Source: WRDS01 sp964492775
GTDB taxonomy: Bacteria; Actinomycetota; Coriobacteriia; Anaerosomatales; PHET01
DNA: 64,000 bases
Assembly: GCA_964492775.1 (NCBI GenBank)
Contig: CAZBLH010000004.1
Span: 37,104-101,103, forward strand
Reading direction: 5' to 3'
Part shown: positions 53,868 through 63,293 of the stretch, in pieces
How positions within the stretch are numbered: position 1 is the stretch's first letter
How the letters are laid out: every line of letters starts with the position of its first letter
The notes under the pieces: generated by a model
Database searches by the model: none
Seen by the model: only the letters and a program-made list of their open reading frames with translations
Told to the model about the DNA's origin: nothing
Made by a program: the position numbers and the translations under genes

Positions 53868-55927
53868 CGGCGCACCTCCTCGGCGGGTCGGTTATCCGCG
53901 CCCGTTGCGCGCGTCCCGGTGCCCGGGCGCAGCATCTCGCGCTTATCGAAGGTCATGAGGTCGCGCGAGTAGAACGAGAACTCGTACTGGCCGGTGTGGC
54001 AGAGCGCACCCGTCGGGCACTGCTCGGCGCACAACCCGCAGAAGCAACACTTGGTGAGGTCGAGGTCATACCGCGTCACATGGCGGTTGCCGGGGTCATC
54101 GATGCGCTCGACCTGGATCGCGTAGTCGGGGCAGGTCCGCGCGCAGAACGTGCAGCCCACGCAGACGCCCGACTCGCACCGCAAGCAGCGTTGCGCCTCC
54201 ACAAGCCCTTCGACTCCCGTGATGCCGAGCTCGACCTGCCGGAAGTCAGTCGCCCGGTCCTCCGGCTTTGCCATCGGCATGCCGATCCTGCGACGCGTGT
54301 GCTCGACACCCTCGAGACGCGCCTCCTGGTACTTGGGATACGGAGGCACCGGCCGATAGACCCGGTCCTCGGCAAGGTCTTCGCCGCACAGGTAGCGGTG
54401 GATCGAGATCGCAGCCTCATGCCCGCTCGCGATCGACGCGATCGCTGAGCCGGGCCCCGTCACGACCTCTCCACACGCGAAGACGCCGGCGACCTGCGTT
54501 GTCATGAGCGCACCGTCCACCGGCAACAGCCCGCGCTCAGTGAGCATCAGGTCCGACCCACCGATCATCGCGTGCAGATCGGAGTACTGTCCGATCGCGA
54601 AGATGACGACATCAGCCTCAATCTCGGTGTATTCGTCGGCAAACTGCGGGGCGAAGCGGCCCTGAGCGTCGAACACGGAGATGCACGACTGCATTCGCAT
54701 GCCGGTGACCTTGCCATCTTCGGCCATCACGCTGTGCGGACCCCAAGAGCAGTTCGCAATGACGCCTTCGTCGAGCGCCTCCTCGATCTCCCACGGGTGC
54801 GCAGGCAGCTCGTCCATGGACTCCAGCGAGGTAAGCCTGACCTCGGTCGCGCCGACCCGCAGAGCCACGCGCGCGCAGTCGACGGCCACGTTGCCGCCTC
54901 CGACCACGAGGACTCGCTTGCCCTTGACGCCGGCATCGCCCTTCCAGTTGCCGGCCTTGAGGAACTCAAGGGCTCCCACCACGCCGTCGGCGTCCGCCCC
55001 GGGGATCGGCAGCATCCTCGAGCGTTGCAGGCCAGCGGCGATGAGTACCGCCTCGTACTCGCCGACTAGGTGCTCGATGGGCACGTCGACGCCAATCTCG
55101 ACGCCGGTGATGATCTTGAGACCCATCTTCTGCAGGTCATCAATCTCGCCGTGCAGAACCTCGCGCGGGAGGCGGTACGAGGGGACCCCGGAGTACAGAG
55201 CGCCGCCCGGCTTCGACTCCTTCTCGAAGCAGTGCACCTCGTACCCGAGCCGCATGAGGTCGAACGCTGCGGAGAGCCCTGAGGGCCCGCTGCCGATGAT
55301 GGCGACGCGCTCGTCGCGCGTGATGGGCAACGGTTGCACGCGCTCTTCACGCACGGCCTGGAAGCCCTCGTACGCCACCCGGTGCAATGGCCGGATGGCG
55401 ATGGGCTCATCGTAGTGATTTCGCTTGCAGGCGCTCTCGCACGGGTGGTGACAGATGCGCCCAAGCACGCCAGGCAGCACGTTGCGTGCGCGCACGAGTT
55501 CGTAGGCCTCGGCGGGCTTGTCCTCGGCAATGAAGTACGACTGGCCGCGCGCGTCGACGTTGGCGGGGCAGCTGCCCACGCAGGGCGGGAGCTCGCCCTC
55601 GCGGCTCATCCTGTCGATCTGCGCGTTGTAGGCGAGTGGCTCAGTTGGAATCGTTGAGATCTCATCAACGCCGAGAATCCCTGTCAGCCGGAGTGCACCG
55701 CGCCAACGCGGCGACATCTCGATCTTCTCGAACGGATAGCGCACAGTCGCCGGTCTGTCCTTCATCCTGCGGCCGGTGATCGCTAGGCCGGTTGCGAGGC
55801 TCGCCCACCGCTCGACGACGCCCTTCAGCCCCAGTGAATACTCATTCGTGGCGTGGATCGCCAACGGAACTTCCAGCGGAGTGCGGTCCGGAGGTCCAGC
55901 CTGGCGATGCGCGGAACGAGGCGTCAT
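53864..55927 (-). CDS. NuoI with an inserted GltD-like FAD/NAD(P) oxidoreductase
   Basis: 687 residues in one frame. Residues about 31-85 match the N-terminus of NuoI, ending VRYPFEKIEMSPRWRGALRL. Residues about 90-585 are a GltD-like flavoprotein: 4Fe-4S cysteines at 116, 120, 159, 163 and 167, FAD site IGSGPSG at 211-217, NAD(P) site VVGGGNVAVD at 341-350, GVFACGEVVTGPG near 485, and RCLRCE at 580-585. Residues 589-637 hold the two NuoI clusters, C-x2-C-x2-C-x3-CP twice (589-599 and 627-637), followed by a normal NuoI tail. The gene stands between nuoH and nuoJ, the usual nuoI place. It probably oxidises NAD(P)H and feeds NuoB through clusters N6a/N6b, replacing NuoEFG. The start overlaps the nuoH stop (ATGA). 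Confidence 0.93.
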   Translation of the reverse strand: MTPRSAHRQAGPPDRTPLEVPLAIHATNEYSLGLKGVVERWASLATGLAITGRRMKDRPATVRYPFEKIEMSPRWRGALRLTGILGVDEISTIPTEPLAYNAQIDRMSREGELPPCVGSCPANVDARGQSYFIAEDKPAEAYELVRARNVLPGVLGRICHHPCESACKRNHYDEPIAIRPLHRVAYEGFQAVREERVQPLPITRDERVAIIGSGPSGLSAAFDLMRLGYEVHCFEKESKPGGALYSGVPSYRLPREVLHGEIDDLQKMGLKIITGVEIGVDVPIEHLVGEYEAVLIAAGLQRSRMLPIPGADADGVVGALEFLKAGNWKGDAGVKGKRVLVVGGGNVAVDCARVALRVGATEVRLTSLESMDELPAHPWEIEEALDEGVIANCSWGPHSVMAEDGKVTGMRMQSCISVFDAQGRFAPQFADEYTEIEADVVIFAIGQYSDLHAMIGGSDLMLTERGLLPVDGALMTTQVAGVFACGEVVTGPGSAIASIASGHEAAISIHRYLCGEDLAEDRVYRPVPPYPKYQEARLEGVEHTRRRIGMPMAKPEDRATDFRQVELGITGVEGLVEAQRCLRCESGVCVGCTFCARTCPDYAIQVERIDDPGNRHVTRYDLDLTKCCFCGLCAEQCPTGALCHTGQYEFSFYSRDLMTFDKREMLRPGTGTRATGADNRPAEEVRR

Positions 55928-56871
55928 AGCGCGCTCACCACCCCAGTGAGCAGCAGCTGGGCGAGTGCGAGCGGGGTGAGCACCTTCCAGGCGAAGCCCA
56001 TCAGCTGGTCAGGCCTCATGCGCGGGAACGTCCACTTCACCCAGATCATCAGCGTGGCGAGTGCGAACGTCACCGCGACGAACAGGAGCACGCCGAGCGG
56101 ACCGCCGATGCCGAAGCCTGCGCCGAAGAAGGTTGCCGCGGCGAAGAGCGAGGCTGCGGTGACGCCGCCGTACTCGACCATCATGAAGATCGCCCAGCGG
56201 ATGCCCGAGTAGTCGACGAAGTACCCGGCCACCAGCTCGGACTCGGCTTCCGGCAGGTCGAAGGGGCCGCGGTTCACCTCGGCGATCGAGGAAATGAAGT
56301 AGACGACGAAGCCGAGAGCAAGAACGATCAGCCACCACCAGCGCCACTCGGCGCGGATCGTCACTGTGGACGCACTGCCCGCCAGCACGACGAGCGAGAG
56401 AACCGAGAGCGTCCTGGGGAGTTCGTAGGAGACCATCTGTGCGGCGGCCCGCACGCTGCCGAGGCTCGCGAAGGTGTTGCTCGACGACCAGCCGGCAAGC
56501 AGGATGCCCAGCACGCTTAGCCCTGGAACCGCGAGAAAGAAGAGTGCTCCGGCGTCAATATCGAACGGAGCCCAGCCGGGAGCGAGCGGGATGACGGCGA
56601 ACGCGGCCGCGCATGGCACGAAGACGAGCAGCGGCATCCACCGGAAGACCGGAAGATCGGCCTTGGCCGGCGAGATGTCCTCTTTCAGCACCAGCTTCAG
56701 CGTGTCTGAGAGCGTCTGGAGGAGTCCGGCGGGACCGGCCTCCTGCGGACCGAAGCGCATCTGGATGCGGCCGGCCACCTTGCGCTCCCACCACACTCCG
56801 AGAAGCGCCGCGAGCGCGATACCTATGCCCGCCCCAAGCCCGGTAAGCGCACCGAAAGCCAACGACCTCAT
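55924..56871 (-). CDS. nuoH: NADH-quinone oxidoreductase subunit H
   Basis: Quinone-chamber membrane subunit, 315 residues, about eight helices. Motifs: WWERKVAGRIQMRFGPQEAG, GLLQTLSDTLKLVLKEDI and the Glu-rich loop AEVNRGPFDLPEAESELVAGY are diagnostic. Overlaps nuoD and the NuoI fusion by 4 bp each. Confidence 0.96.
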   Translation of the reverse strand: MRSLAFGALTGLGAGIGIALAALLGVWWERKVAGRIQMRFGPQEAGPAGLLQTLSDTLKLVLKEDISPAKADLPVFRWMPLLVFVPCAAAFAVIPLAPGWAPFDIDAGALFFLAVPGLSVLGILLAGWSSSNTFASLGSVRAAAQMVSYELPRTLSVLSLVVLAGSASTVTIRAEWRWWWLIVLALGFVVYFISSIAEVNRGPFDLPEAESELVAGYFVDYSGIRWAIFMMVEYGGVTAASLFAAATFFGAGFGIGGPLGVLLFVAVTFALATLMIWVKWTFPRMRPDQLMGFAWKVLTPLALAQLLLTGVVSAL

Positions 56872-58013
56872 CGGTCCACCTCCCCGAACACAGGGTCGAG
56901 CGAGCCGAGCACCACGACGATGTCGGAGAGCGTATGGCCGACGGCCAGCTTCGAGACGAGCGCGAGGTTGCAGAAGGCTGGCGAGCGCACGTGCATGCGG
57001 TACGGCCGAGGGGAACCGTCCGAGACGAGGTATACGCCGAGCGTGCCGCGCGCGCTCTCGATGTGCTCGTACGCGTCACCGGCCCGCGGGGCAATAAGGC
57101 GTGGCAGCCCTTCTGTGAGAACCAGCCCGCCATGCATCTGCGACAACGCCTGCTCGATGATGCGAACCGACTCGAAGCACTCCAGCAGCCGGCAGCGGTT
57201 GCGGTCGTAGGCGTCCCCGTTGTCGCCGACCACCACGTCGAAGTCCATGCGCGGGTACACCGAGTACGGCTCCTGCTTGCGTGTATCGAACAGCACGCCG
57301 GAACCCCGGGCCGCCGGGCCGGTGGCGCCCCACGCCACGGCCTGCTCGGCAGTCATCACACCGATGCCTTTGAGGCGCCCGCGCGCAATCGCATTGCCGA
57401 AGAAGAGTCGGTCAAGATCGTCGAGGCCCGCAGGCAGGCGGCGCATCAGCGCGGCAACGGATTCGGTCCAGCCCTCGGGCGCGTCGAACGCGACGCCGCC
57501 CGGCCGCACGTAGTTGTAGGTCAGCCGAGCGCCGCAAAGCTCCTCGAACAGCTCGATGACGCGCTCACGCAGATCGAAAGCGTACACGAACATCGAGGTA
57601 GCGCCCGTGTCCGCAGCCGACGAGCCGACCGACATCATGTGACTTGCGATGCGCTGCAGCTCGCAGACGATGACGCGCAGGTACTCGGCGCGTTCGGGAA
57701 CCGGGATGTCGGCCAGCGACTCCACAGCACGGCAGTAGGCCCAGTTCGCGTACATCGAGCCGACGTAGTCGAGACGATCTGTGAGCGGAACGACCTGCAG
57801 GTAGGTGCGGTTCTCGGACATCTTCTCGATACCGCGGTGCAGGTAACCCACGATCGTCTCGGCCTTGACGACGACGTCACCATCGAGGTGCACCAGCACT
57901 CGGCCGACACCGTGCGTCGACGGATGCGACGGGCCGATGTTGACTACCAGCTCCTCGACGACATCGCCGCCCTCTGTGGTGGTCGGCTTCCGTGACTCGA
58001 CCTGGATACTCAT
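56868..58013 (-). CDS. nuoD: NADH-quinone oxidoreductase subunit D
   Basis: 49-kDa-type subunit lining the quinone site, 381 residues from the ATG at 58013, chosen because AGGGAGG lies just upstream. Motifs: GPSHPSTHGV (quinone-site His), ENRTYLQVVPLTDRLDY (Tyr) and PGGV following NYVR. An in-frame codon at 58040 is longer but unlikely. There is a 72-nt gap after nuoC. Confidence 0.95.
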   Translation of the reverse strand: MSIQVESRKPTTTEGGDVVEELVVNIGPSHPSTHGVGRVLVHLDGDVVVKAETIVGYLHRGIEKMSENRTYLQVVPLTDRLDYVGSMYANWAYCRAVESLADIPVPERAEYLRVIVCELQRIASHMMSVGSSAADTGATSMFVYAFDLRERVIELFEELCGARLTYNYVRPGGVAFDAPEGWTESVAALMRRLPAGLDDLDRLFFGNAIARGRLKGIGVMTAEQAVAWGATGPAARGSGVLFDTRKQEPYSVYPRMDFDVVVGDNGDAYDRNRCRLLECFESVRIIEQALSQMHGGLVLTEGLPRLIAPRAGDAYEHIESARGTLGVYLVSDGSPRPYRMHVRSPAFCNLALVSKLAVGHTLSDIVVVLGSLDPVFGEVDR

Positions 58014-58085
58014 TGGTGCACCTCCCTTCCGTCGTCTCACTGGGTGCGGTTCGGCCGATCCGGCGACTCGCCCCGCCGTCGCCTG

Positions 58086-58547
58086 TCAGATGTAGTCCGG
58101 CCGCCTGATGATCCGGTCGCTGTCGTAGTCCTTGCGCAGCGGGTGGCCGACGAAGTCGTCCGGCAGCAATATCCGCTTGAGGTTCGGATGGCCTTCGAAC
58201 TCAACGCCGAAGAGGTCGTAGACCTCCCGCTCCTGCCAGTCCGCCGCCTCCCACACGCCGATCACGCTCGGCGCTCGCAACTGGTCGCGATCAAGGCTGC
58301 AGCGCACCACCATCGAGGCGCTGTGGCGCCGGGAGGTGAGCCGATACACGAGCTCGAGCCGGTCCTCGCGATCGACCGCGGTCACCATCTCGAGCCGATC
58401 GAAGCCGCCCACCTCCAGCTCGCGCATCACGCCGAGAAGGTCGGCGCGCGTGACCTCGATCCCAGCGTCCGCAACGCGCCCACCAGCGATCGCACGAGCG
58501 TCGGGGAATGCCGAGGTAACGTGTTGGGTCAGCGGCTCGAGCGTCAC
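58086..58547 (-). CDS. nuoC: NADH-quinone oxidoreductase subunit C
   Basis: 30-kDa-type peripheral subunit, 153 residues, at the short end for the family. The signature [20 protein letters not shown] and LRKDYD near the C-terminus are clear. Starts with GTG overlapping the nuoB stop by 4 bp. Confidence 0.94.
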   Translation of the reverse strand: MTLEPLTQHVTSAFPDARAIAGGRVADAGIEVTRADLLGVMRELEVGGFDRLEMVTAVDREDRLELVYRLTSRRHSASMVVRCSLDRDQLRAPSVIGVWEAADWQEREVYDLFGVEFEGHPNLKRILLPDDFVGHPLRKDYDSDRIIRRPDYI

Positions 58548-59170
58548 TCGGCCCCCTCGTCCTCGGCAACGAGCGGCTCGGAGCCGGCCGGGTCGCTCGC
58601 GACCTCGCTCTTCCGCACCTTGGCGGGCGTGGTGTCGAGCAGCGGGATCTCGGTCGGCCGCTCGTTGCGTACACCGGGAGCGATCGACTCGGCGGCTACC
58701 AGCTTGCGCAGCTGCATGATCCCGTCCTGCAGTGCCTCGGGGCGCGGAGGGCAGCCGGCGATGTAGACATCAACGGGCAGGAACTCATCGATGCCGCGCA
58801 CAACCGAGTAGGTATCGTAGTAGAAGATGCCGCCCGAGACGGTGCAGTTGCCCATCGCGACGACCCACTTGGGTTCAGGCATCTGGTCGTACAGGCGCTG
58901 CACCACCGGCTTCATCTTCTCGGTGATCGTCCCCGCCACGATCATCACATCGGTGTGGCGAGGGTCAGAGCGCGGGAAGACGCCAAGCCGGTCGAAGTCG
59001 TACTTGGAGAAGGAGGCCGCGATGAGCTCCATGGCACAACACGCAGTGCCCATCGCAAACGCCCAGAGCGACTGCCCGCGAGACCAGCCGAGCAGCGCGT
59101 CGACGGACGTGAGGATCACGCCACCGGGGGTGCGGTCGAGCGCTTCGCCGATGCGGTCTACTATCGCCAC
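58544..59170 (-). CDS. nuoB: NADH-quinone oxidoreductase subunit B
   Basis: Holds the terminal 4Fe-4S cluster N2. 208 residues. Its four cysteines are in TACCAMEL (adjacent pair), MGNCTVSGG and [24 protein letters not shown] is also typical. The last approximately 45 residues are a non-conserved extension rich in Glu, Pro and Ser. Overlaps nuoA by 10 bp and nuoC by 4 bp. Confidence 0.96.
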   Translation of the reverse strand: MAIVDRIGEALDRTPGGVILTSVDALLGWSRGQSLWAFAMGTACCAMELIAASFSKYDFDRLGVFPRSDPRHTDVMIVAGTITEKMKPVVQRLYDQMPEPKWVVAMGNCTVSGGIFYYDTYSVVRGIDEFLPVDVYIAGCPPRPEALQDGIMQLRKLVAAESIAPGVRNERPTEIPLLDTTPAKVRKSEVASDPAGSEPLVAEDEGAE

Positions 59171-59526
59171 TCGAGACCCCCTTTGCGCCAGGCATATCCG
59201 AGGCCCAGAGCGAGCAGAGCCACGAAGGTGAATATCTCTGCAAAGGCGATAAAGCTGCCGCGCAACTGGCCCGCGACGGCGAAGAGAAGGATTGCATCAG
59301 CGCCGAACAGGACGGACAGCATCGCGATGGTCGAAAACCGCACGCGCTGCGCGGAGAGCGGCGCACCCGCCTGCTCCAACCCGCACTCGTAGGGAGCGTC
59401 CTTCTCGGGCGTGGGATTGCGCGGCGAAAGCAGCACATTGAGGCCGAAGACGATACCGATGAAGGAGACTGCGGCAAAGGTGAACCCGAGAACGAACAGA
59501 ACGCTCTCGGTCTGGTACACCTGCAT
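59161..59526 (-). CDS. nuoA: NADH-quinone oxidoreductase subunit A
   Basis: Small membrane subunit with three helices, 121 residues. The long cytosolic loop has PYECGLEQAG with the conserved Cys; FSTIAMLSVLFGADAILLF (with helix Asp) follows. The ATG at 59526 has GAGGAGTCC just upstream. First gene of the operon, about 70 nt after the predicted transcription start. Confidence 0.94.
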   Translation of the reverse strand: MQVYQTESVLFVLGFTFAAVSFIGIVFGLNVLLSPRNPTPEKDAPYECGLEQAGAPLSAQRVRFSTIAMLSVLFGADAILLFAVAGQLRGSFIAFAEIFTFVALLALGLGYAWRKGGLEWR

Positions 59527-59602
59527 CCGGACTCCTCGTGGTTAGCCGGACGGCAGGGGTGGCAACTCGCCCGCCCGCTGCACCCATCCATCAGTATGCG
59601 AC

Positions 59603-59631
59603 AGTCTATGGGGCGAAGGCGACTTTGTAAA
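59603..59631 (-). promoter_or_regulatory. Promoter of the nuo operon
   Basis: On the minus strand TTTACA (59631-59626) and TAGACT (59608-59603) are 17 nt apart, predicting a start near 59596. Its -35 element lies inside the inverted repeat at 59625-59642. Confidence 0.65.
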
Positions 59632-59642
59632 GATTGTTACAA
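59625..59642. promoter_or_regulatory. Rex-like operator overlapping the nuo -35 element
   Basis: TTGTAA, six bases, TTACAA: an 18-bp inverted repeat with the layout of the Rex consensus (TTGTGA-N6-TCACAA), differing by one base per arm. Rex represses respiratory genes when NADH/NAD+ is low and releases DNA when NADH binds; nuo is a known target in actinobacteria. No rex gene is in the window. Confidence 0.6.
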
Positions 59643-59755
59643 TGTCTTGCACAAAGTGTGTTTTAGCTGCTCAAAGTGGTTGTCTACCGGTGCCGGCCGA
59701 GCGGCGCGCGAAAAATCTTCCGCGCACGCAGTGCCGACAAGGACGCGAGCGGGTG

Positions 59756-61873
59756 CTACTCCCCGGCCTCGCACAGGCGCTCGATCTCCTCGGAAAGCGC
59801 CATCCACTCCTCCTCGAGAAGCGGGATCGAGCGTTTCAGCGACGTGTACTCGGCGAGCGCCGCGTCGAAGCCCTCCTTGTCCAGGTAGAACTCGGGCTCA
59901 GCCATCATGCCGACGAGTTCGTCGTAGCGCTTCTGTGCGGCGTCGAGCTCGGACTCCACCTGCCGCAGGCGAGTCCGGCGCTCCTTCGTCGCCCGGTAGG
60001 CGTTGTTGCGAGCCTCAGCCTCGGCGCGCTTCTGCTCTCGGGTCTTGGGGCCGCTGACTGCGGCTGCCGCGGCGGCAGAAGCCTGAGCGGCGGGCGAACC
60101 CGAAGCCGCAGCAACGCGCGCAGCCGTCGCTCGGCGCGGCGTCCTGCCGCTTCCAGCCGCCGGCGCCGGAGCCAACGTTCCTGCAGCAGCCGCTTTCGCA
60201 CTCCCCTGCCGAGGCTGCGAGGGCTTCCCGCCTGCGGCCCGGAGCTCAGCTTGGCGCTCGGCCTCCGCCTTCTTCCAGAGCCAGTAGTCGTAATCCCCGT
60301 CGTACACGGTCACGCGCCCGTCGCCGACCTCGATGATCTTGTTCGCAATCGCGCGGATCAGGTGACGGTCGTGCGTGATCAGCGCGATCGTACCCTCGAA
60401 GCGCGAGAGCGCCTGCTCGAGCACGTCTGCGGAGGCGATATCGAGATGGTTCGTCGGCTCATCCAGACACAGGAGCGGCGCGGGCTTCACGAGCATCTTG
60501 GCGAGGGCCAGTCGTCCCTTCTCCCCTCCCGAAAGTACGCTTACCCTCTTGTCGACGTCGTCACCCTCGAACAGGAACGCGCCGAGCAGACCGCGCACCT
60601 CGCCCTGCGTCCAGCCGGGCGCAGCTCGGTCGATCTCGGCGAACACCGTCCCGCCCAAATCCAGCGAGTGCAGCTGGTGCTGTGCGAAGTACGCGCTCTC
60701 GACCTTGGAGCCCAGCCGCCGAGAACCGGAGTCGGGCTCTAGTACCCCGGCAAGCATCCGCAGGAGTGTGGACTTGCCTGCGCCGTTCGGCCCAACCAAT
60801 GCGACCTTGTCGCCGCGGTAGAGCGTCAGGTCAAGACCGTCGTACACCACGAGGTCCCCGTAGGACTTGCTCACACCCTCGAGTGAGATCACCACATCGC
60901 CGGTGCGCTCGGGCTGCGGGAACCTGAAGCGCACCGTCTTGCGCTCCTCAGGCACCTCGACAAGCTCGGCCTTGATCTTTTCGATGCGCCTGATGCGGTC
61001 CTGAGCAGCGACCGCCTTGGTGTTCTTGTAGCGGAAGCGATCCACGAAGACCTGCATGTGAGCGATCTCTTTGAGCTGCGCCTCGCGCTGCTTCCTGCGC
61101 TGCTCCAGCGCGAGCTCACGCTGGCGCTCGTAGGAGTCGTAGTCGCCCGCGTAGATGGTGACCTGTCGGTTCTCTATCTCGGCGACGCGATTCACGAGAC
61201 CGTTGATGAAGGCCCGGTCGTGACTGATCATCAGGATCGCGCCGTCGTAGCCGCGCAGGAAGCCCTCGAGCCAGGTCACGCTCTCGAGGTCCAGATGGTT
61301 CGTCGGCTCGTCGAGCAGCAACACGTCCGGGCGCGTGAGCAGTAGCTTCGCGAGCGCGAGACGCATCAGCCATCCACCCGAGAACTCGCTTGTGTCGCGC
61401 ACGAGGTCCTTCTCGGCGAATCCGAGGCCGCCGAGCACCGCGCGCGCCTCGGCCTCAAGCGTATACCCGCCGAGGTGCTCGAAGCGCTCCTGCAACCGAC
61501 CGTACTCGGCGAGCAACCGTTGCTGTTCCTCGCTGTCGGGCTCCGCACCGGCGACCTCTTCCTCGAGCAGTCGCAGCCGGTGCTCGAGCGAGGTGACATG
61601 CTCGGCGGAGGTCAGCGCCTCGGTAAGCACCGTGCGCCCCGACATCTCGATCGCTTCCTGCTCGAGATACCCGACAACCGCATCGCGAGCGAAGACTACC
61701 GACCCCTCGTCGGCGTCCTGCCGACCCGAGATGATCTCGAGCAGGGTCGTCTTACCGGCCCCGTTCGGCCCGATTAGCGCGACGCGGTCACGTGCCCCCA
61801 CGCGTAACGAGGCGCCCGAGAAGAGCACACGGGCGCCGAATGACTTCGTGACGTTTTCGACGGAGAGAATCAC
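59756..61873 (-). CDS. ABC-F family ATPase
   Basis: Cytoplasmic ribosome-associated ATPase with two ABC domains and no membrane part, 705 residues. Walker [10 protein letters not shown] and GPNGAGKST; signatures [13 protein letters not shown] and [13 protein letters not shown]; Walker [11 protein letters not shown] and [10 protein letters not shown]. The linker between domains is about 80 residues. The C-terminal 180 residues are an Ala/Arg-rich linker and a coiled coil ([19 protein letters not shown]), as in Uup/YfmR-type members. Starts 68 bp from a divergent reductase gene and ends upstream of nuo. Confidence 0.93.
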   Translation of the reverse strand: MILSVENVTKSFGARVLFSGASLRVGARDRVALIGPNGAGKTTLLEIISGRQDADEGSVVFARDAVVGYLEQEAIEMSGRTVLTEALTSAEHVTSLEHRLRLLEEEVAGAEPDSEEQQRLLAEYGRLQERFEHLGGYTLEAEARAVLGGLGFAEKDLVRDTSEFSGGWLMRLALAKLLLTRPDVLLLDEPTNHLDLESVTWLEGFLRGYDGAILMISHDRAFINGLVNRVAEIENRQVTIYAGDYDSYERQRELALEQRRKQREAQLKEIAHMQVFVDRFRYKNTKAVAAQDRIRRIEKIKAELVEVPEERKTVRFRFPQPERTGDVVISLEGVSKSYGDLVVYDGLDLTLYRGDKVALVGPNGAGKSTLLRMLAGVLEPDSGSRRLGSKVESAYFAQHQLHSLDLGGTVFAEIDRAAPGWTQGEVRGLLGAFLFEGDDVDKRVSVLSGGEKGRLALAKMLVKPAPLLCLDEPTNHLDIASADVLEQALSRFEGTIALITHDRHLIRAIANKIIEVGDGRVTVYDGDYDYWLWKKAEAERQAELRAAGGKPSQPRQGSAKAAAAGTLAPAPAAGSGRTPRRATAARVAAASGSPAAQASAAAAAAVSGPKTREQKRAEAEARNNAYRATKERRTRLRQVESELDAAQKRYDELVGMMAEPEFYLDKEGFDAALAEYTSLKRSIPLLEEEWMALSEEIERLCEAGE

Positions 61874-61940
61874 AACGTTTCACTTTATCACCGCTGCGGG
61901 GATGTTCCTAAGAGGGGCGGCGCTACGAAGGGAGTGCGTG

Positions 61941-63293
61941 ATGAGTGGGAACGGCACGGTCGTGGTGATCGGTTCAGGAGCGGCCGGAAGCGCGTGTGCG
62001 CGCACCCTCGTACGCAAGGGTTTCGACGTCGCGCTCGCCGAGAAGGACCGGCTCGGCGGCACCTGTCTCTGGTACGGGTGCATCCCCAAGAAGGCGCTCT
62101 ACACCAGCGCCCGCGCGGCTCGTGAGATGCGGGTGTCGGAGCAGTTCGGCGTCTGCCCAGGCCGGATCAACATCGACTGGCCGAGCATCCTAGCGTGGAA
62201 GTGGCACGCGCAGGAGACATGGGCCGGTGATCAGCGAGCGCTGCTCGAGCAGGCCGGCATCCGTGTCGCCGAAGGCGCTGCCCGGTTCACCGGCGAGGAC
62301 ACCGTCGAGATTGCAGGCGAGAGCGTGCGGTTCGACCACGCGGTGATCGCCACTGGGTCGGAGCCCGTGCCCCTGCCCGTGAGTGGCGCTGACCTCAGTG
62401 ACACATCCGATGATGCGCTGCGCTACCGCGACCTCCCGCCGTCGCTGCTCATCGTGGGTGGAGGCTTCATTGCCGCCGAGTTCGCCGCGATCTTCGCCTC
62501 GCTCGGCGTCGAGGTGAGCGTGGCGTTCCGGGGGCCGCGGCTGCTCGGCGATCTGGATCCGGATCTCGCGTCGGTAGCTGCGCACCGGCTGGATGCGGCA
62601 GGAGTTCGCTTGCTGCCCGAGAGTACCGTCGAGGGGCTCCATCGCGCCGAAGACGAGCGCGTGACTGCCGCGCTGCGCCGAGCGGACCGGTCCGAGAGCG
62701 AGCTGCAAGCGGCTCGCGTCCTCGCAGCCATCGGACGCAGGCCTCGCCTGGGAGACTTGGACCTCGATTCCGCCGGCATCGCAATCGATGACGGGCGCCT
62801 CGTCCTGGACTCCACCGGGCGCACTACGAACCCAAAGGTCTACGCAGCTGGCGACGTGAGCGGCGCGCCGATGCACACGCCGGTAGCCAATTTCGAGGGC
62901 CGCAGGATCGCGCAGGCCATCGCCGGCGAGTGCGATCCGCTCGCCGAGTGTGGCCCGGTGCCCATCACCTGCTTCACCGACCCCGAGCTCGCAACCGTCG
63001 GGCTCACAGAAGAATCCGCCGAGCGGGGCGGGATCGAGGTCGACGTGCGACGCCTGCCGTTCAGCGCAATCGGCGCCGGGGTCGTCGCGGACGTACGCGA
63101 CTGCTTCGTGAAGCTGGTTGCATCGGCCGATGACGGACGCGTGCTGGGCATGCAGGTCGCCGCGCCTGATGCGAGCGACCTCATTTACACGGGTGCGGTG
63201 GCGATACGGGCCGGAGTCACACTCGAGGAGCTGTCGCACACCATTGGCGTGCACCCGTCGTTCGGCGAGAGCATCAACTTTGCGGCGGGGTAG
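61941..63293 (+). CDS. Pyridine nucleotide-disulfide oxidoreductase, class I
   Basis: A 450-residue FAD enzyme of the lipoamide dehydrogenase / glutathione reductase / mercuric reductase type. FAD site VVVIGSGAAGSACA; redox-active disulfide GTCLWYGCIPKKAL (C-x4-C); NAD(P) site LLIVGGGFIAAEFAAIF; FAD-binding VYAAGDVSG; C-terminal HPSFGE, the catalytic His-Glu pair. The ATG at 61941 has AAGGGAG 6 nt upstream. The strand after NAD(P) ends SVAFRGPRLL with one Arg, so cofactor choice is unclear. No 2-oxoacid dehydrogenase or lipoate gene is near, so the substrate is unknown. Confidence 0.9.
   Translation: MSGNGTVVVIGSGAAGSACARTLVRKGFDVALAEKDRLGGTCLWYGCIPKKALYTSARAAREMRVSEQFGVCPGRINIDWPSILAWKWHAQETWAGDQRALLEQAGIRVAEGAARFTGEDTVEIAGESVRFDHAVIATGSEPVPLPVSGADLSDTSDDALRYRDLPPSLLIVGGGFIAAEFAAIFASLGVEVSVAFRGPRLLGDLDPDLASVAAHRLDAAGVRLLPESTVEGLHRAEDERVTAALRRADRSESELQAARVLAAIGRRPRLGDLDLDSAGIAIDDGRLVLDSTGRTTNPKVYAAGDVSGAPMHTPVANFEGRRIAQAIAGECDPLAECGPVPITCFTDPELATVGLTEESAERGGIEVDVRRLPFSAIGAGVVADVRDCFVKLVASADDGRVLGMQVAAPDASDLIYTGAVAIRAGVTLEELSHTIGVHPSFGESINFAAG

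Noticed and set aside
53864..55927. Treating the NuoI fusion as two or three separate genes
   Set aside because: There is a single uninterrupted frame, the N- and C-terminal NuoI parts flank the flavoprotein, and the only good start and stop overlap nuoH and nuoJ.
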